The notes: generated from the letters alone by a model not told the origin. A DNA stretch of 64,000 nt from Acidimicrobiales bacterium (GCA_029246685.1 JAQWMR010000005.1:37328-101327), one strand, 5' to 3'; counted from the first letter of the stretch, positions 31,764 to 41,125 are shown. Numbers and translations: made by a program.

Positions 31764-32245
31764 GCGCGGATGAGGTCGGCGCGCAGGTGGTGGGTCAACG
31801 GCTGACCCATCGCGGCCATCCACATCTCGGTGACGAGCGCATCGCCCGCAACCTCGATGCGACGGCGCACCTCGCTGATCGGCTTGGCCGTACGGGTGCC
31901 TTCCACGCGTTCGGTGCGCAGCTCGATGACGACACCGCCGCCGGTCTCCTCGATCGAGCCGTGGTGGATCTCGACCACCCCGGTGGGTTGTGTGAGCACC
32001 ATCTCCATCACCCGGTTGGGCTGGGGGCGCAGGTAGCCGACCTCCGTGTGGAGCGGGGCGTCGGACTGAGGATCTCGGGTCCGCTGGGTCATCGCCAAGA
32101 ACGGCTTGCCCACATGACCGAAGGAGAGCTCCTCAAGGTACCCGAAGTCCGGGATCGTCGGGTAGTGCCCCTCCCCCGGGCCCCGCCAGGTGCCGAGCAG
32201 TGGTGCGAGGGCCTCACAGGCCGCATGGAGTTCAGCGGTACTCAT
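31760..32245 (-). CDS. Nitrobindin family haem-binding beta-barrel protein (FABP-like)
   Basis: A 161-residue protein from ATG 32245 (MSTAELHAACEALAPLLGTW). It shows the nitrobindin signature GTWRGPGEGHYPTIPDFGYL and the later EMVLTQPTGVVEIHHGS, with candidate haem-pocket His residues near the C-terminus (GQPLTHHLRADL). Nitrobindins bind ferric haem in a ten-stranded barrel and can isomerise peroxynitrite or bind NO. It overlaps the 3' end of the LLM pseudogene by 4 bases. Confidence 0.88.
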   Translation of the reverse strand: MSTAELHAACEALAPLLGTWRGPGEGHYPTIPDFGYLEELSFGHVGKPFLAMTQRTRDPQSDAPLHTEVGYLRPQPNRVMEMVLTQPTGVVEIHHGSIEETGGGVVIELRTERVEGTRTAKPISEVRRRIEVAGDALVTEMWMAAMGQPLTHHLRADLIRA

Positions 32246-32315
32246 CGGGGGGTCACGATATCGAGTTACGCACGACGTCATCGACTCGCCGCCGCCTGGT
32301 TCGTAGGCTCCGGCC

Positions 32316-32705
32316 ATGTCTGCGCCGTCCGACTCCGCCCGCACCGTCACCCAGCGCTACTGCACCGCCTGGATGGCCGGCGATCTCGACACGCTCCTCA
32401 CCTGCCACGGCGACGACATCGTGCTGCACTACTTCGGCGACAACCAGCTCTCCGGCGACCACGTCGGCAAGGATGCCGCGGTCGCCGCACTCATCACCGG
32501 TGCCGCCATCGCGGAGCGAGAGCTCCTGTCCGTCGACGACATCATGGTCGGCGAGGGGACGTCCACCATCGTGGTGACGGAGCGGTTCACGCGCGACAAC
32601 GAATCCCACAAAGTCACCCGCGTCCTCCGTTACCGCATCGACGGCGACCATTTCGCCGAATGTTGGCTCTACGACGAAGACCAGCCGGTCATCGACCGCA
32701 TGTGA
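32316..32705 (+). CDS. Nuclear transport factor 2/SnoaL-like family protein
   Basis: A 129-residue protein with the NTF2-like cone fold pattern: VTQRYCTAWMAGDLDTLLTC at the N-terminal helix, then DDIVLHYFGDNQLSGDHVGK, and beta strands TSTIVVTERFTRDN, VTRVLRYRIDGDHFAECWLY. Such proteins are small-molecule isomerases, hydrolases or binding proteins; no catalytic set is clear. It is divergent from nitrobindin with a 70-base gap. Confidence 0.8.
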   Translation: MSAPSDSARTVTQRYCTAWMAGDLDTLLTCHGDDIVLHYFGDNQLSGDHVGKDAAVAALITGAAIAERELLSVDDIMVGEGTSTIVVTERFTRDNESHKVTRVLRYRIDGDHFAECWLYDEDQPVIDRM

Positions 32706-32724
32706 CGCTGAACGTGCCGGGCGC

Positions 32725-32760
32725 GAAGCGGCCCCACCCGCTCGGGATGGGGCCGACTTC
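32725..32760. terminator. Bidirectional hairpin between the NTF2-like gene and groEL
   Basis: CGGCCCCA (32729-32736) pairs with TGGGGCCG (32748-32755); CCC/GGG can extend inside the loop and GAAG/CTTC outside. It sits between two convergent genes and can serve both. There is no long T run on either side. Confidence 0.6.
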
Positions 32761-32816
32761 CGAACTGCTTCGGGCGCGTGGCCGAAGGCTCTACATCTGG
32801 GACTTCTGAGCTGCGC

Positions 32817-34497
<1,681 letters not shown>

Positions 34498-34559
34498 TTC
34501 AATCCGGAGACAGGCGGAATCGCAACCGAGAGCGGCGAAGCTCCGTCAGAATCTCCGCG

Positions 34560-34835
34560 TTAGCCGCCAGCGACGGCCGGGACGATGCTGAGCGTCTCGC
34601 CGGCCGGCACGGGTGTGCCGAGACCGTCGAGGAAGCGAACGTCGTCGTCGCTCACGAACACGTTGACGAAGCGGCGCAGCGAGCCCTCGTCGTCGAGGAT
34701 GCGCTCCTTGAACCCCGGGTGCGCGCCTTCGAGGCTGTCGATCACCTCCGCCACGGTGGCGCCGTCGACGGCGATCTCGGCCTCGCCTGCGGTGAGGGTG
34801 CGAAGGGTGGTGGGGACTCGAACGGTGACGCTCAT
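34560..34835 (-). CDS. cysO: Sulfur-carrier protein CysO (MoaD/ThiS family)
   Basis: A 91-residue ubiquitin-like sulfur carrier from ATG 34835 (MSVTVRVPTTLRTLTAGEAE). The block RRFVNVFVSDDDVRFLDGL and the C-terminus IVPAVAGG closely resemble mycobacterial CysO. The terminal Gly-Gly is the thiocarboxylate site. CysO supplies sulfur to the O-phosphoserine-dependent cysteine synthase CysM, a route that works under oxidative stress. The usual partners mec and cysM are not in this window. A palindrome upstream may be its operator. Confidence 0.85.
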   Translation of the reverse strand: MSVTVRVPTTLRTLTAGEAEIAVDGATVAEVIDSLEGAHPGFKERILDDEGSLRRFVNVFVSDDDVRFLDGLGTPVPAGETLSIVPAVAGG

Positions 34836-34881
34836 GGTGGTGCTCCGAGGATGACTATGGAGGGGGCGAAGGTAATCCTGT

Positions 34882-34915
34882 AAATCCCGACCAACTTTAT
34901 CGGATATAGGGATTT
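34882..34915. promoter_or_regulatory. Palindromic AT-rich element upstream of cysO
   Basis: Perfect 7-bp arms AAATCCC (34882-34888) and GGGATTT (34909-34915), with an inner CCGA/TCGG pair. It is AT-rich compared with its surroundings and lies in the 115-bp gap between divergent cysO and the small gene at 34951. The half-site pattern recalls Rrf2/CymR-type sulfur-responsive operators; that comparison is from memory and tentative. Confidence 0.45.
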
Positions 34916-34950
34916 CCACCAACTGGTACGGCTCGGCGCATGTTGGCCCG

Positions 34951-35175
34951 ATGACTTCGACGATCACTGCCGCATCCACCCCGTCCTCCACTGAGGCCCA
35001 CGCCCGGCTCGCAGAACTCGTCGTCGAGCTGAGCGGCGCCGAGGTCACCGAAGCCCGCGTTGCGATCGATGACGCGCTCGCTCGCAACGGCGACACCGGC
35101 GACCAGTTGTTGAACATCGCCGATGCCATCATCACGCTACGAAACGGGCCCGCGGAAGTCTCGAGCGCCGACTGA
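34951..35175 (+). CDS. Small hypothetical protein
   Basis: A 74-residue acidic, helical protein with the segments ARLAELVVELSGAEVTEARV and DTGDQLLNIADAIITLRNG. It has no membrane segment, cysteine or known motif. ATG 34951 follows a weak purine stretch. It is divergent from cysO and followed closely by another small gene. It resembles ANTAR-lacking or UBA-like helical bundles only in general composition. Function unknown. Confidence 0.55.
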   Translation: MTSTITAASTPSSTEAHARLAELVVELSGAEVTEARVAIDDALARNGDTGDQLLNIADAIITLRNGPAEVSSAD

Positions 35176-35190
35176 TCTACGCTGGAGGGC

Positions 35191-35400
35191 GTGGGACTCG
35201 AGCATCAGAAGAACGCCCCGAGCAAGGGCGGTGCCTCCCTCCCCACCCGGCTCGTCATCGGCGGCTTGGCCGTCTTCGGCGCAGTCAGCCTCGTCCAGTG
35301 GGTCCTCACGTCGCTCATCGCCTTCGTGAAGTTCGGGCTGCTGGTCGTCGTCGTGTTGGGCGTGGTCGGCGGGGTGCTCAGCGCCAAAGCTGGTCGCTGA
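35191..35400 (+). CDS. Small membrane protein
   Basis: A 69-residue protein starting at GTG 35191, preceded by GGAGG. It has a basic N-terminus (EHQKNAPSKGG) and two hydrophobic segments, LVIGGLAVFGAVSLVQWVL and FVKFGLLVVVVLGVVGGVLS, so both ends probably face the same side. It overlaps the convergent glycerate kinase by 23 bases. Function unknown. Confidence 0.6.
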   Translation: MGLEHQKNAPSKGGASLPTRLVIGGLAVFGAVSLVQWVLTSLIAFVKFGLLVVVVLGVVGGVLSAKAGR

Positions 35401-36364
35401 GCAACGCCGCCGCGGCGTCGGAGATCGCCGCAGCCGTGTCGGTCATCGCGCGCTCGCCGTAGCGCTCGGTGAGATCGACGACAGGAATCGGCGCGGCGAC
35501 CGTCGCCTGACCCACGACCGCGACGACCGGAACACCGGCCGCGTCCGCGAGATCCGTCACGCCGCCCACCACCTTTCCAGCGAACGAGCTCTCGTCGAGC
35601 CGGCCCTCCCCCGTTATGACGAGATCTGACATCTCGATCTGGTCGTAGAGCCCGACCGCATCGGCGATCAGACTGAAGCCGTCATGCAGCGTCGCGCCGA
35701 TTGCCGCGAGACCGCCGCCGAGGCCACCAGCCGCGCCAGCCCGCTCGAGTTCGAGCACGTCGACGCCGTGCTCGTCGCGATACACCTGTGCCAGGCGATC
35801 GATGCGACGCTGGAGAAGCCCGACCTGCGCATCGGACGCTCCCTTCTGCGGCCCGAAGACGGCGGCCGCGTCGACGAACAAGGTACGGACATCGCACGCG
35901 ACGTCGATATCCACCCCTCGGTAGCGGGGCAGCGGCGCCATGGCTCGGAGCGCGCCGAGACCGCCATCCGTCGTCGCACTTCCGCCCAGACCGACGAGGA
36001 TCTGCGTGGCCCCGGCCTCGGCGGCGGCGGCGATCAGCTGACCGGTACCGGCGGTAGAGGCTTCCATCGGATCGTTGCCCTCGGCGCCCCCCGCCAAAAG
36101 CAGGCCCGATGCACGCGCCATCTCGATGACGGCCCTCCCGTCGCGGATGGCCCACTCAGCGGCGACCGGATCGCCGAGCGGGCCGGCGACGGTCGTGGTG
36201 CGGTTCGGTCCGCCGAACGCTTCCAGCGTGCCCTCGCCTCCGTCGGCCATCGGCTGGACGATCGCCTCACTGCCCACCGCCTCGACTGCCGACGCGACTG
36301 CCGCACCCACCTCGAGCGCGGTCGCCGTTCCCCGGAACTTGTCGGCGCACACGAGAACCCTCAC
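35378..36364 (-). CDS. glxK: Glycerate kinase (GlxK/GarK family)
   Basis: A 328-residue glycerate kinase starting at GTG 36364 (MRVLVCADKFRGTATALEVG). Family blocks: VQPMADGGEGTLEAFGG, EMARASGLLL, STAGTGQLI, VGLGGSATTDGGLGALRAM, DVRTLFVDAAAVFGPQKGA and VITGEGRLDESSFAGKVVGG. It phosphorylates D-glycerate, probably to 2-phosphoglycerate in the bacterial GarK type. The C-terminal part is complete. It stands alone, divergent from the otsA remnant. Confidence 0.92.
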   Translation of the reverse strand: MRVLVCADKFRGTATALEVGAAVASAVEAVGSEAIVQPMADGGEGTLEAFGGPNRTTTVAGPLGDPVAAEWAIRDGRAVIEMARASGLLLAGGAEGNDPMEASTAGTGQLIAAAAEAGATQILVGLGGSATTDGGLGALRAMAPLPRYRGVDIDVACDVRTLFVDAAAVFGPQKGASDAQVGLLQRRIDRLAQVYRDEHGVDVLELERAGAAGGLGGGLAAIGATLHDGFSLIADAVGLYDQIEMSDLVITGEGRLDESSFAGKVVGGVTDLADAAGVPVVAVVGQATVAAPIPVVDLTERYGERAMTDTAAAISDAAAALLSDQLWR

Positions 36365-36399
36365 CGAAGGAGGTGTAGCAGGTCGCTGGCGTCGGCAGG

Positions 36400-36615
36400 G
36401 TGGCGGTGCCGGTCGTACTCGTTTCCAATCGCGGACCGTTGTCGTTTCGCGACGACGGCGGCGAGCTCGTCGCCGACCAGGCCGCGGCGTTGGTCGAAGC
36501 CCTGGACATGACGCCAGACGCCCGGGCCTCGCAGGCCGCGGAACTTCGGCGCCGGGCCGGCGCTCGCCGGCCGGCCGACTGGCTCGCGGATCAGCTCGCA
36601 GCCATTGGCGAGTAG
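36400..36615 (+). pseudogene. Trehalose-6-phosphate synthase remnant with large internal deletion
   Basis: A 71-codon open frame from GTG 36400. Residues 1-15 (VPVVLVSNRGPLSF) match the start of OtsA, and residues from about 30 on (ALVEALDMTPDARASQAAEL and ADWLADQLAAI) match its C-terminus. OtsA is normally 450-480 residues, so around 85 percent, including all catalytic residues, is missing, and the deletion joint near 36480 stays in frame. The product cannot make trehalose-6-phosphate. It is convergent with the otsB-like gene, whose start is also damaged. Confidence 0.75.
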
Positions 36616-36616
36616 A

Positions 36617-37330
36617 TCAGCTGCGGGCGCGGCCCGTCGCGGCTTGCGCCTGAGCGAGGATCGACCGGAGCAGTTCCTCGGCACCCGCTGGGCCGTCGAC
36701 GACGATGTCCGCCCGGTTGCGGAGGATCGGCGGCGCCTCGGCCGAGTCGACCGCGACCCGGAGCGTGGCGACCCCGTGAACATCGAGTTCGTCGAGACCA
36801 TCGAACGCCGGCAGGTCGCCGAGGTCGTCGCCGACGCAGGCAACCGGATCGAGGTCCTCGGCCAACTCGATCAGCGCGGTCCCCTTGTCGCGACGGATGG
36901 GCGGATGCAGCTCGAAGGAGCGCTTTGCGGGCCGGTGCTCCATGCCCGTCCGCTCGGCCTGCTCGGCCGCCCACTCGCTCAGCCTCGGCGCGAGATCGGG
37001 ATCGCTGCGGTAGTGCAGCGTGAGCGAGAGTCCCTTCGCCTCGACGATCGCCGCGCCGAACGCTTCTGTCGCCAACTCGACGAGCTCACGGACCGCCGAT
37101 CGGAACGGTTCGGCTTGGTGAAGCGTGTGGCGGACGCCGCGGTGCCGCCACTCGAGCCCGTACAACCCGACAACATCGATCTCCGTGGGAACCATGTCGT
37201 CGAGGTAGCGCACCGGGCGACGGCTGATGACAGCGACGCGCCCGAGGACTCCGCTCAACTCGACAAGCAAGTCCGCCATGCCGTCTCGAATGACCGCTTC
37301 ATCCGGCTCCGCCGCGATGCCGGACAGCAC
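36617..37330 (-). CDS. otsB: Trehalose-6-phosphate phosphatase, 5' end defective or misassembled
   Basis: A HAD-family trehalose phosphatase. Body motifs: VAVISRRPVRYLDDMVPTEI, DVVGLYGLEWRHRG, KGLSLTLHYR, RRDKGTALIEL and VACVGDDLGDLPAFDGL. The first usual start codon (GTG 37330) falls after the catalytic DxD. Homologous sequence continues upstream as PERAGLFLDFDGVLSG, back to about 37396, with no ATG/GTG/TTG in frame before a TGA at 37397-37399. Either an indel separates it from GTG 37400, which has a GAGG just before it, or a CTG start (37345) is used. With the otsA deletion next door, this points to decay of the trehalose locus. Confidence 0.7.
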   Translation of the reverse strand: MLSGIAAEPDEAVIRDGMADLLVELSGVLGRVAVISRRPVRYLDDMVPTEIDVVGLYGLEWRHRGVRHTLHQAEPFRSAVRELVELATEAFGAAIVEAKGLSLTLHYRSDPDLAPRLSEWAAEQAERTGMEHRPAKRSFELHPPIRRDKGTALIELAEDLDPVACVGDDLGDLPAFDGLDELDVHGVATLRVAVDSAEAPPILRNRADIVVDGPAGAEELLRSILAQAQAATGRARS

Positions 37331-37425
37331 ACCGTCGAAGTCCAGAAAGAGACCGGCGCGTTCCGGCGCCCACCCGAACGGATCGAGTGGATCGCGTCAC
37401 CTCGTGGGCCTGGCCTGGCTGCGGA

Positions 37426-38076
37426 TCAGCGCAGCTGCTCGTCGGTGCCGAGCACCACGATGATGTCGGCGGCGGCGGCATCGGCCGCCCCACCTTCGCT
37501 GGCGAGGGACGCCGGATCGGCGGGCGCCTGCTCGAGCACGCTGGCATCGCCGGAGAGCGCCTCGGCCACCTGCTTCGCCTCCTCGGCGAATCCAGACGTG
37601 TAGTACACCGCGCTGTTTTCGATCGTCTGGTTGGGCGCGTTGCCTGCAGTGGCGACGTAGCCGAGGGCGGTCAGCACATCCTTGCGAGTTCCGGCGAGAC
37701 CGCCGACGCCCGAGCCATTCAGCACGGCGACATGCACGTCGGACGGCGGGCGCAACGTGACGGTGTCGGTCGGCTCGGTGGTCGTCGTGTTGTCGGCGTC
37801 GGCTTCGGCATCGGCATCGGCATCGGCATCGGCATCGGCATCGGCATCGGCATCGGCATCAGCGTCGGCGTCCGCATCCGTGTCGTCCGTCGAGTCGCCG
37901 TCGCCGTTGCCCACGGGCAACGTCGCATCCGCGTCACCGGCGTCGAACCCCCACGCCAGCAGAGCGACGCCGATGATCAACGCTATGGCGATCAACACCC
38001 CGCCGCGGGCCGCAGCCCCTCCCGCCGACTTCACGAACGATCCGTCGTCCGCCGCGTAGCGTCCTGGTGCAGTCAT
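37426..38076 (-). CDS. LytR C-terminal-domain (LytR_C) membrane protein with Ala-Asp repeat
   Basis: A 216-residue protein from ATG 38076. It has a cytoplasmic N-terminus, one membrane helix (GGVLIAIALIIGVALLAWGF) near residues 24-44, an external acidic (Ala-Asp)n linker, then a LytR_C domain (VHVAVLNGSGVGGLAGTRKD through TIENSAVYYTSGFAEEAKQV). LytR_C domains accompany cell-wall glycopolymer ligases; no LCP catalytic domain is present here. Its start shares one base with the stop of the DUF3263 gene (TGATG), a common actinobacterial pair. Confidence 0.82.
   Translation of the reverse strand: MTAPGRYAADDGSFVKSAGGAAARGGVLIAIALIIGVALLAWGFDAGDADATLPVGNGDGDSTDDTDADADADADADADADADADADADAEADADNTTTTEPTDTVTLRPPSDVHVAVLNGSGVGGLAGTRKDVLTALGYVATAGNAPNQTIENSAVYYTSGFAEEAKQVAEALSGDASVLEQAPADPASLASEGGAADAAAADIIVVLGTDEQLR
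37801..37878. repeat. Hexanucleotide repeat GGCATC encoding (Ala-Asp)n
   Basis: Nine identical GGCATC units at 37807-37860, flanked by degenerate units (GGCTTC, AGCGTC, GGCGTC, CGCATC). Read on the minus strand as Asp-Ala codon pairs inside the LytR_C gene. The identical core suggests recent expansion, and copy-number change would stay in frame. Confidence 0.9.
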
Positions 38077-38336
38077 CAGCTGAGCTCCTCGCTGGTTGCG
38101 CCCACATGTTCGGCACGAGAGCGACGACGTCGATCTCGCATTCGCCGGAGTCGACGAACGACCAGTGGGTCGTGCGCCTCCGCCTCCGGGCGATCGATGA
38201 GCTCGTTCAGGATCTCGTAGTAGCGAGTGGTCGACAACTCGAGTTGGCCATGGATGGCCTCCTCTTTCGGACCGGGCTCGGTCCACCACGTCCGTTCGAA
38301 ATCGAGGACGGCCGCTTCGGCCTCCGTGAGCTGCAT
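38076..38336 (-). CDS. DUF3263 family protein
   Basis: An 86-residue protein, MQLTEAEAAVLDFERTWWTE then GPKEEAIHGQLELSTTRYYE, then a basic C-terminal part (RRLRRMRDRRRRSR). This is the actinobacterial DUF3263 family, which reads like a small helix-turn-helix DNA-binding protein, though no function is established. It is translationally coupled to the LytR_C gene downstream. The tRNA-Thr gene begins 65 bases beyond its start on the other strand. Confidence 0.85.
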   Translation of the reverse strand: MQLTEAEAAVLDFERTWWTEPGPKEEAIHGQLELSTTRYYEILNELIDRPEAEAHDPLVVRRLRRMRDRRRRSRAEHVGATSEELS

Positions 38337-38400
38337 CCCCCCAGCCTTGCAGAAACGAGGCCGTGGGTGGCGCCGGGGGCGCTCTACGCTGTCAGAACAC

Positions 38401-38473
38401 GCCCGTGTAGCTCAGTTGGTAGAGCAGCTGTCTTGTAAACAGCAGGTCGCAGGTTCAACTCCTGTCGCGGGCT
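38401..38473 (+). tRNA. tRNA-Thr (anticodon TGT)
   Basis: A full cloverleaf of 73 bases. Acceptor GCCCGTG/CGCGGGC, D-arm with AGCTCAGTTGGTAGAGC, anticodon stem GCTGT/ACAGC with loop CTTGTAA and anticodon TGT at 38434-38436, and T arm GCAGG-TTCAACT-CCTGT. Discriminator T, CCA not encoded. It reads ACA and probably other ACN codons. Confidence 0.97.
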
Positions 38474-38497
38474 CTGTCGAGCTGAGAGACTTGCGCC

Positions 38498-39004
38498 GTG
38501 CGTGCGACCGACCTCATGGGCCTGGACATCGCGCTGCCGGAGTTCAACCAGATGAACCGCAAGCCGTTGTTCGTGCATGATCGTTCACGGCTCGCCACCG
38601 CGACCTCGATCTGATTCGTTGCGCCCGACCGCGTCGCCGCCGCGAACTTCGCGGGGGCTCGGCTCTATCTCCTGCAATTCGACCTGACGACGCGAGATTG
38701 GCAGATCCTCGACTCGGTCGACACGACGTTCGAGGATCAACTCGTCACCACCGACCTCTTGGAGGTCGACGATGCGGGGCAGATCATCACGAGCAACTTC
38801 CACCGCTACACGGCGAGCCTCTACCGGTACGAGAACGACACGGTCGAGTTCACGCGCGACATCGACGTCGAGTTCGGCGGGGACACGCACCGCGGCCTGA
38901 TGGCAGTCACCAAATACGGCGACAACATGATCTCGATCCGCCGAATCGGCGGCCGCTTCCGACGGTGGGCGCCCGAGATCCGCCGTCAGCTCTCGGCGGC
39001 CTGA
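38498..39004 (+). pseudogene. Unknown protein gene with an in-frame TGA
   Basis: One frame of 169 codons from GTG 38498 to the TGA at 39002-39004, interrupted by TGA at 38612-38614. The first part reads MGLDIALPEFNQMNRKPLFV. The second part reads ARLYLLQFDLTTRDWQILDS, FEDQLVTTDLLEVDDAGQII and FGGDTHRGLMAVTKYGDNMI. Both parts share codon usage and frame, so a single gene of 168 residues with a nonsense codon is the simplest reading. The downstream part could be expressed from TTG 38759. No family recognised. It lies directly after tRNA-Thr, but no integrase is seen. Confidence 0.5.
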
Positions 39005-39042
39005 CGACAACACCGTCAGGGTTGGCCGGTCCTTTGCGCCAG

Positions 39043-39954
39043 TCAGTTCCCGCGGGTGCGGGCAACCTCGTAGCAGGCCACTGCGGCGGCAGCACTGACA
39101 TTGAGGCTGTCGAGGACGCCGGCCATCGGGATCGAGGCGACCGTGTCGCACCGTTCACGGACCAGGCGGGACAGGCCCGCGCCTTCGGCACCGAGGGCAA
39201 GGGCGACCGGTTCGTCGGCGACGGTGAGCTCGTGGATCGAGCACTCACCACCCGCGTCGAGGCCGACGTTCCAGATGCCGCGCTTCTTCAGCGTGGTCAT
39301 CGCGGCGGGCAGCCCGCCAACGAGCGCCATCGGGAGGTGCTCGATCGCGCCGGCGGCCGACTTCGCAACCGTGGGGGTGATGCGGGCGGCCCGGTGCCGC
39401 GGCAGCACGATGCCGGACACACCGGCGCACTCGGCGGTGCGCAGAATCGCGCCGAGGTTCCCGGGGTCCGTGATGCCATCGAGGAGCAGCAAGAACGGCG
39501 GCGACCCGTCGAACCCGGGTTCGAGGAGTTCCTCGAGCTCGGTCGGCCGTAGTGGTTGGGCCGTCGCCAGCACACCCTGGCTGCCCTCGGTCCGGGTCAT
39601 GGACTCGAACTTCGCTCGGCTGATCTCGGTGATCGTGACCTTGGCCTCGTCGGCCAGGTCGATGATCTCGTCGAGAATCGGCGCCGCGTCGAGGTCACCG
39701 GCGAGCAAGACCTCGCGTGTGCGGCGGGTGCCGGCGAGGAGAAGCTCGCGAACCGCGTGGCGACCCTCGACCTGGTCGCCGCCGAGCGACCCGCCCTTGC
39801 CCCCGCCTCCGTCGGCCGCGCGTACCGGCGTGGTCCCGCGCTGCCCGTCGCGTCCACGCCCACGGTTCGGCCCGCCGCCGGATCCCTTACCTCCGCCTAC
39901 ACCCTTCGGCCCCCGGGGGCCGCCCTTCGGACCCTTGCCCGCACCGCGGCTCAT
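39043..39954 (-). CDS. rlmB: 23S rRNA (guanosine-2251-2'-O)-methyltransferase RlmB, SpoU family
   Basis: A 303-residue SPOUT methyltransferase from ATG 39954, overlapping the ispF stop (ATGA). An unusual Gly/Lys/Arg-rich N-terminal tail of about 60 residues (KGGPRGPKGVGGGKGSGGG) precedes the substrate-binding domain (GDQVEGRHAVRELLLAGTR). The SAM knot domain has LLLLDGITDPGNLGAILRTA, LPRHRAARITPTVAKSAAGA, LALGAEGAGLSRLVRERCD and IPMAGVLDSLNVSAAAAVAC, the three SpoU motifs. The tail probably helps rRNA binding. Confidence 0.93.
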   Translation of the reverse strand: MSRGAGKGPKGGPRGPKGVGGGKGSGGGPNRGRGRDGQRGTTPVRAADGGGGKGGSLGGDQVEGRHAVRELLLAGTRRTREVLLAGDLDAAPILDEIIDLADEAKVTITEISRAKFESMTRTEGSQGVLATAQPLRPTELEELLEPGFDGSPPFLLLLDGITDPGNLGAILRTAECAGVSGIVLPRHRAARITPTVAKSAAGAIEHLPMALVGGLPAAMTTLKKRGIWNVGLDAGGECSIHELTVADEPVALALGAEGAGLSRLVRERCDTVASIPMAGVLDSLNVSAAAAVACYEVARTRGN

Positions 39955-40436
39955 CGGGCCACCAGCGCCACGGCCCAAGCCACGACTCCCTCGCCCCGCC
40001 CGAGTGCGCCCAGGCCTTCGCTGCGTCGACCGGTGACGGTGACGGGAGCGCCGGCGGCGGTGGAGAGATTGGCTTCCATCTCCGCTTTCACGGGCGCCAG
40101 CTTCGGGCGATCGAGCACGACCGAGCAGTCGATGTTGCCGGGGCGCCAACCCGCGGCGCGAACGGCATCAGCGGCGCGACGCAGCAAGTCAACGCTGTCG
40201 GCGCCGGCCAGTTCGGGATCGGTGTCGGGGAACATCTGGCCGATGTCGCCGAGACCGGCCGCGCCGAGAAGTGCATCGGTGCACGCATGCGCAACCACAT
40301 CGGCATCGCTGTGCCCGGCGAGCCCAGGAGCATCGTCGAAGCGCACACCACCGAGGACGAGCGAACGGTCCGGGTCGTCACTGAACGCGTGGACGTCAAA
40401 CGATTGACCCACCCGAAACGGGATCTCGTCGCTCAC
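39951..40436 (-). CDS. ispF: 2-C-methyl-D-erythritol 2,4-cyclodiphosphate synthase
   Basis: A 161-residue MEP-pathway enzyme. Metal-binding DVHAF and HSDADVVAHACTDALLGAAG, then GDIGQMFPDTDPELAGADSV, NIDCSVVLDRPKLAP and the C-terminal TGRRSEGLGALGRGEGVVAW. It cyclises CDP-methylerythritol phosphate to MEcDP. It is coupled by 4-base overlaps with ispD before and rlmB after, the standard actinobacterial ispD-ispF arrangement. Length is normal. Confidence 0.96.
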   Translation of the reverse strand: MSDEIPFRVGQSFDVHAFSDDPDRSLVLGGVRFDDAPGLAGHSDADVVAHACTDALLGAAGLGDIGQMFPDTDPELAGADSVDLLRRAADAVRAAGWRPGNIDCSVVLDRPKLAPVKAEMEANLSTAAGAPVTVTGRRSEGLGALGRGEGVVAWAVALVAR

Positions 40437-41125
40437 GCGTCACGCTCGAGATGGTCATGCTCAAGACGGTCACGTTCCACGAAGAGTGCGGCGATGTCGA
40501 GGTCGAGCGGCGTTGTCAGTTTGATGTTGCGTCGATCTCCGTCCACGACCACCACTGTGCCACCGTTGTCCTCAACAACGGTCACGTCATCTGTCGGATC
40601 TCCGCCGGTCGCGTGCGCGGCCCGCAAGGCCGATGCCGCGAACCCCTGCGGCGTCTGGACCGCAACGACCTCCGACCGATCGACGGTTCCGCCGCCGCGT
40701 CGGCGAAGCGTATCGACGATGGGAACCGCCGGCGTGACGGCGTCCGCCCCGGCAGTGACCGCGTCGATGACTCTTATGTAGATCGCATCGGTCGCGAGGG
40801 GGCGGGCCGCGTCGTGGACGAGCACGATGTCGACATCATCGGGAACCGCGGCGAGACCGTGGCGGACAGAGCTGGCGCGCGACTCCGCACCGACGACCTC
40901 GCGGAACACGACTCCGTTCGGCGGCTCGATCGGCATGATGCCCGGGCCGGGTTCGGCGGGGGTGACAACGACGACACCGTCGCTGTGCCGAGCCGCCGTC
41001 GCGATGGACCGATCGACCACACGCGTGCCGACGAGATCGAGGAATTGCTTCGGCGCACCGAAGCGGGTTCCTGCTCCTGCGGCCACGACGATGGTCCAAA
41101 CCGAGCTGCGCTGGCCACCACTCAT
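40433..41125 (-). CDS. ispD: 2-C-methyl-D-erythritol 4-phosphate cytidylyltransferase
   Basis: A 230-residue enzyme with VVAAGAGTRFGAPKQFLDLV for CTP binding, VVGAESRASSVRHGLAAVP, DIVLVHDAARPLATDAIYIR, VAVQTPQGFAASALRAAH and DDVTVVEDNGGTVVVVDGD. It makes CDP-methylerythritol from MEP and CTP. First gene of the ispD-ispF-rlmB unit. The gap to the divergent Crp-type regulator is about 55 bases. Confidence 0.95.
   Translation of the reverse strand: MSGGQRSSVWTIVVAAGAGTRFGAPKQFLDLVGTRVVDRSIATAARHSDGVVVVTPAEPGPGIMPIEPPNGVVFREVVGAESRASSVRHGLAAVPDDVDIVLVHDAARPLATDAIYIRVIDAVTAGADAVTPAVPIVDTLRRRGGGTVDRSEVVAVQTPQGFAASALRAAHATGGDPTDDVTVVEDNGGTVVVVDGDRRNIKLTTPLDLDIAALFVERDRLEHDHLERDA

Noticed and set aside
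37801..37878. Second CRISPR-like or satellite array
   Set aside because: It is a coding hexamer repeat (Ala-Asp) inside the LytR_C gene.
38401..39004. Integrated element at tRNA-Thr
   Set aside because: No integrase and no repeat of the tRNA 3' end was seen within the window; only one damaged gene follows.
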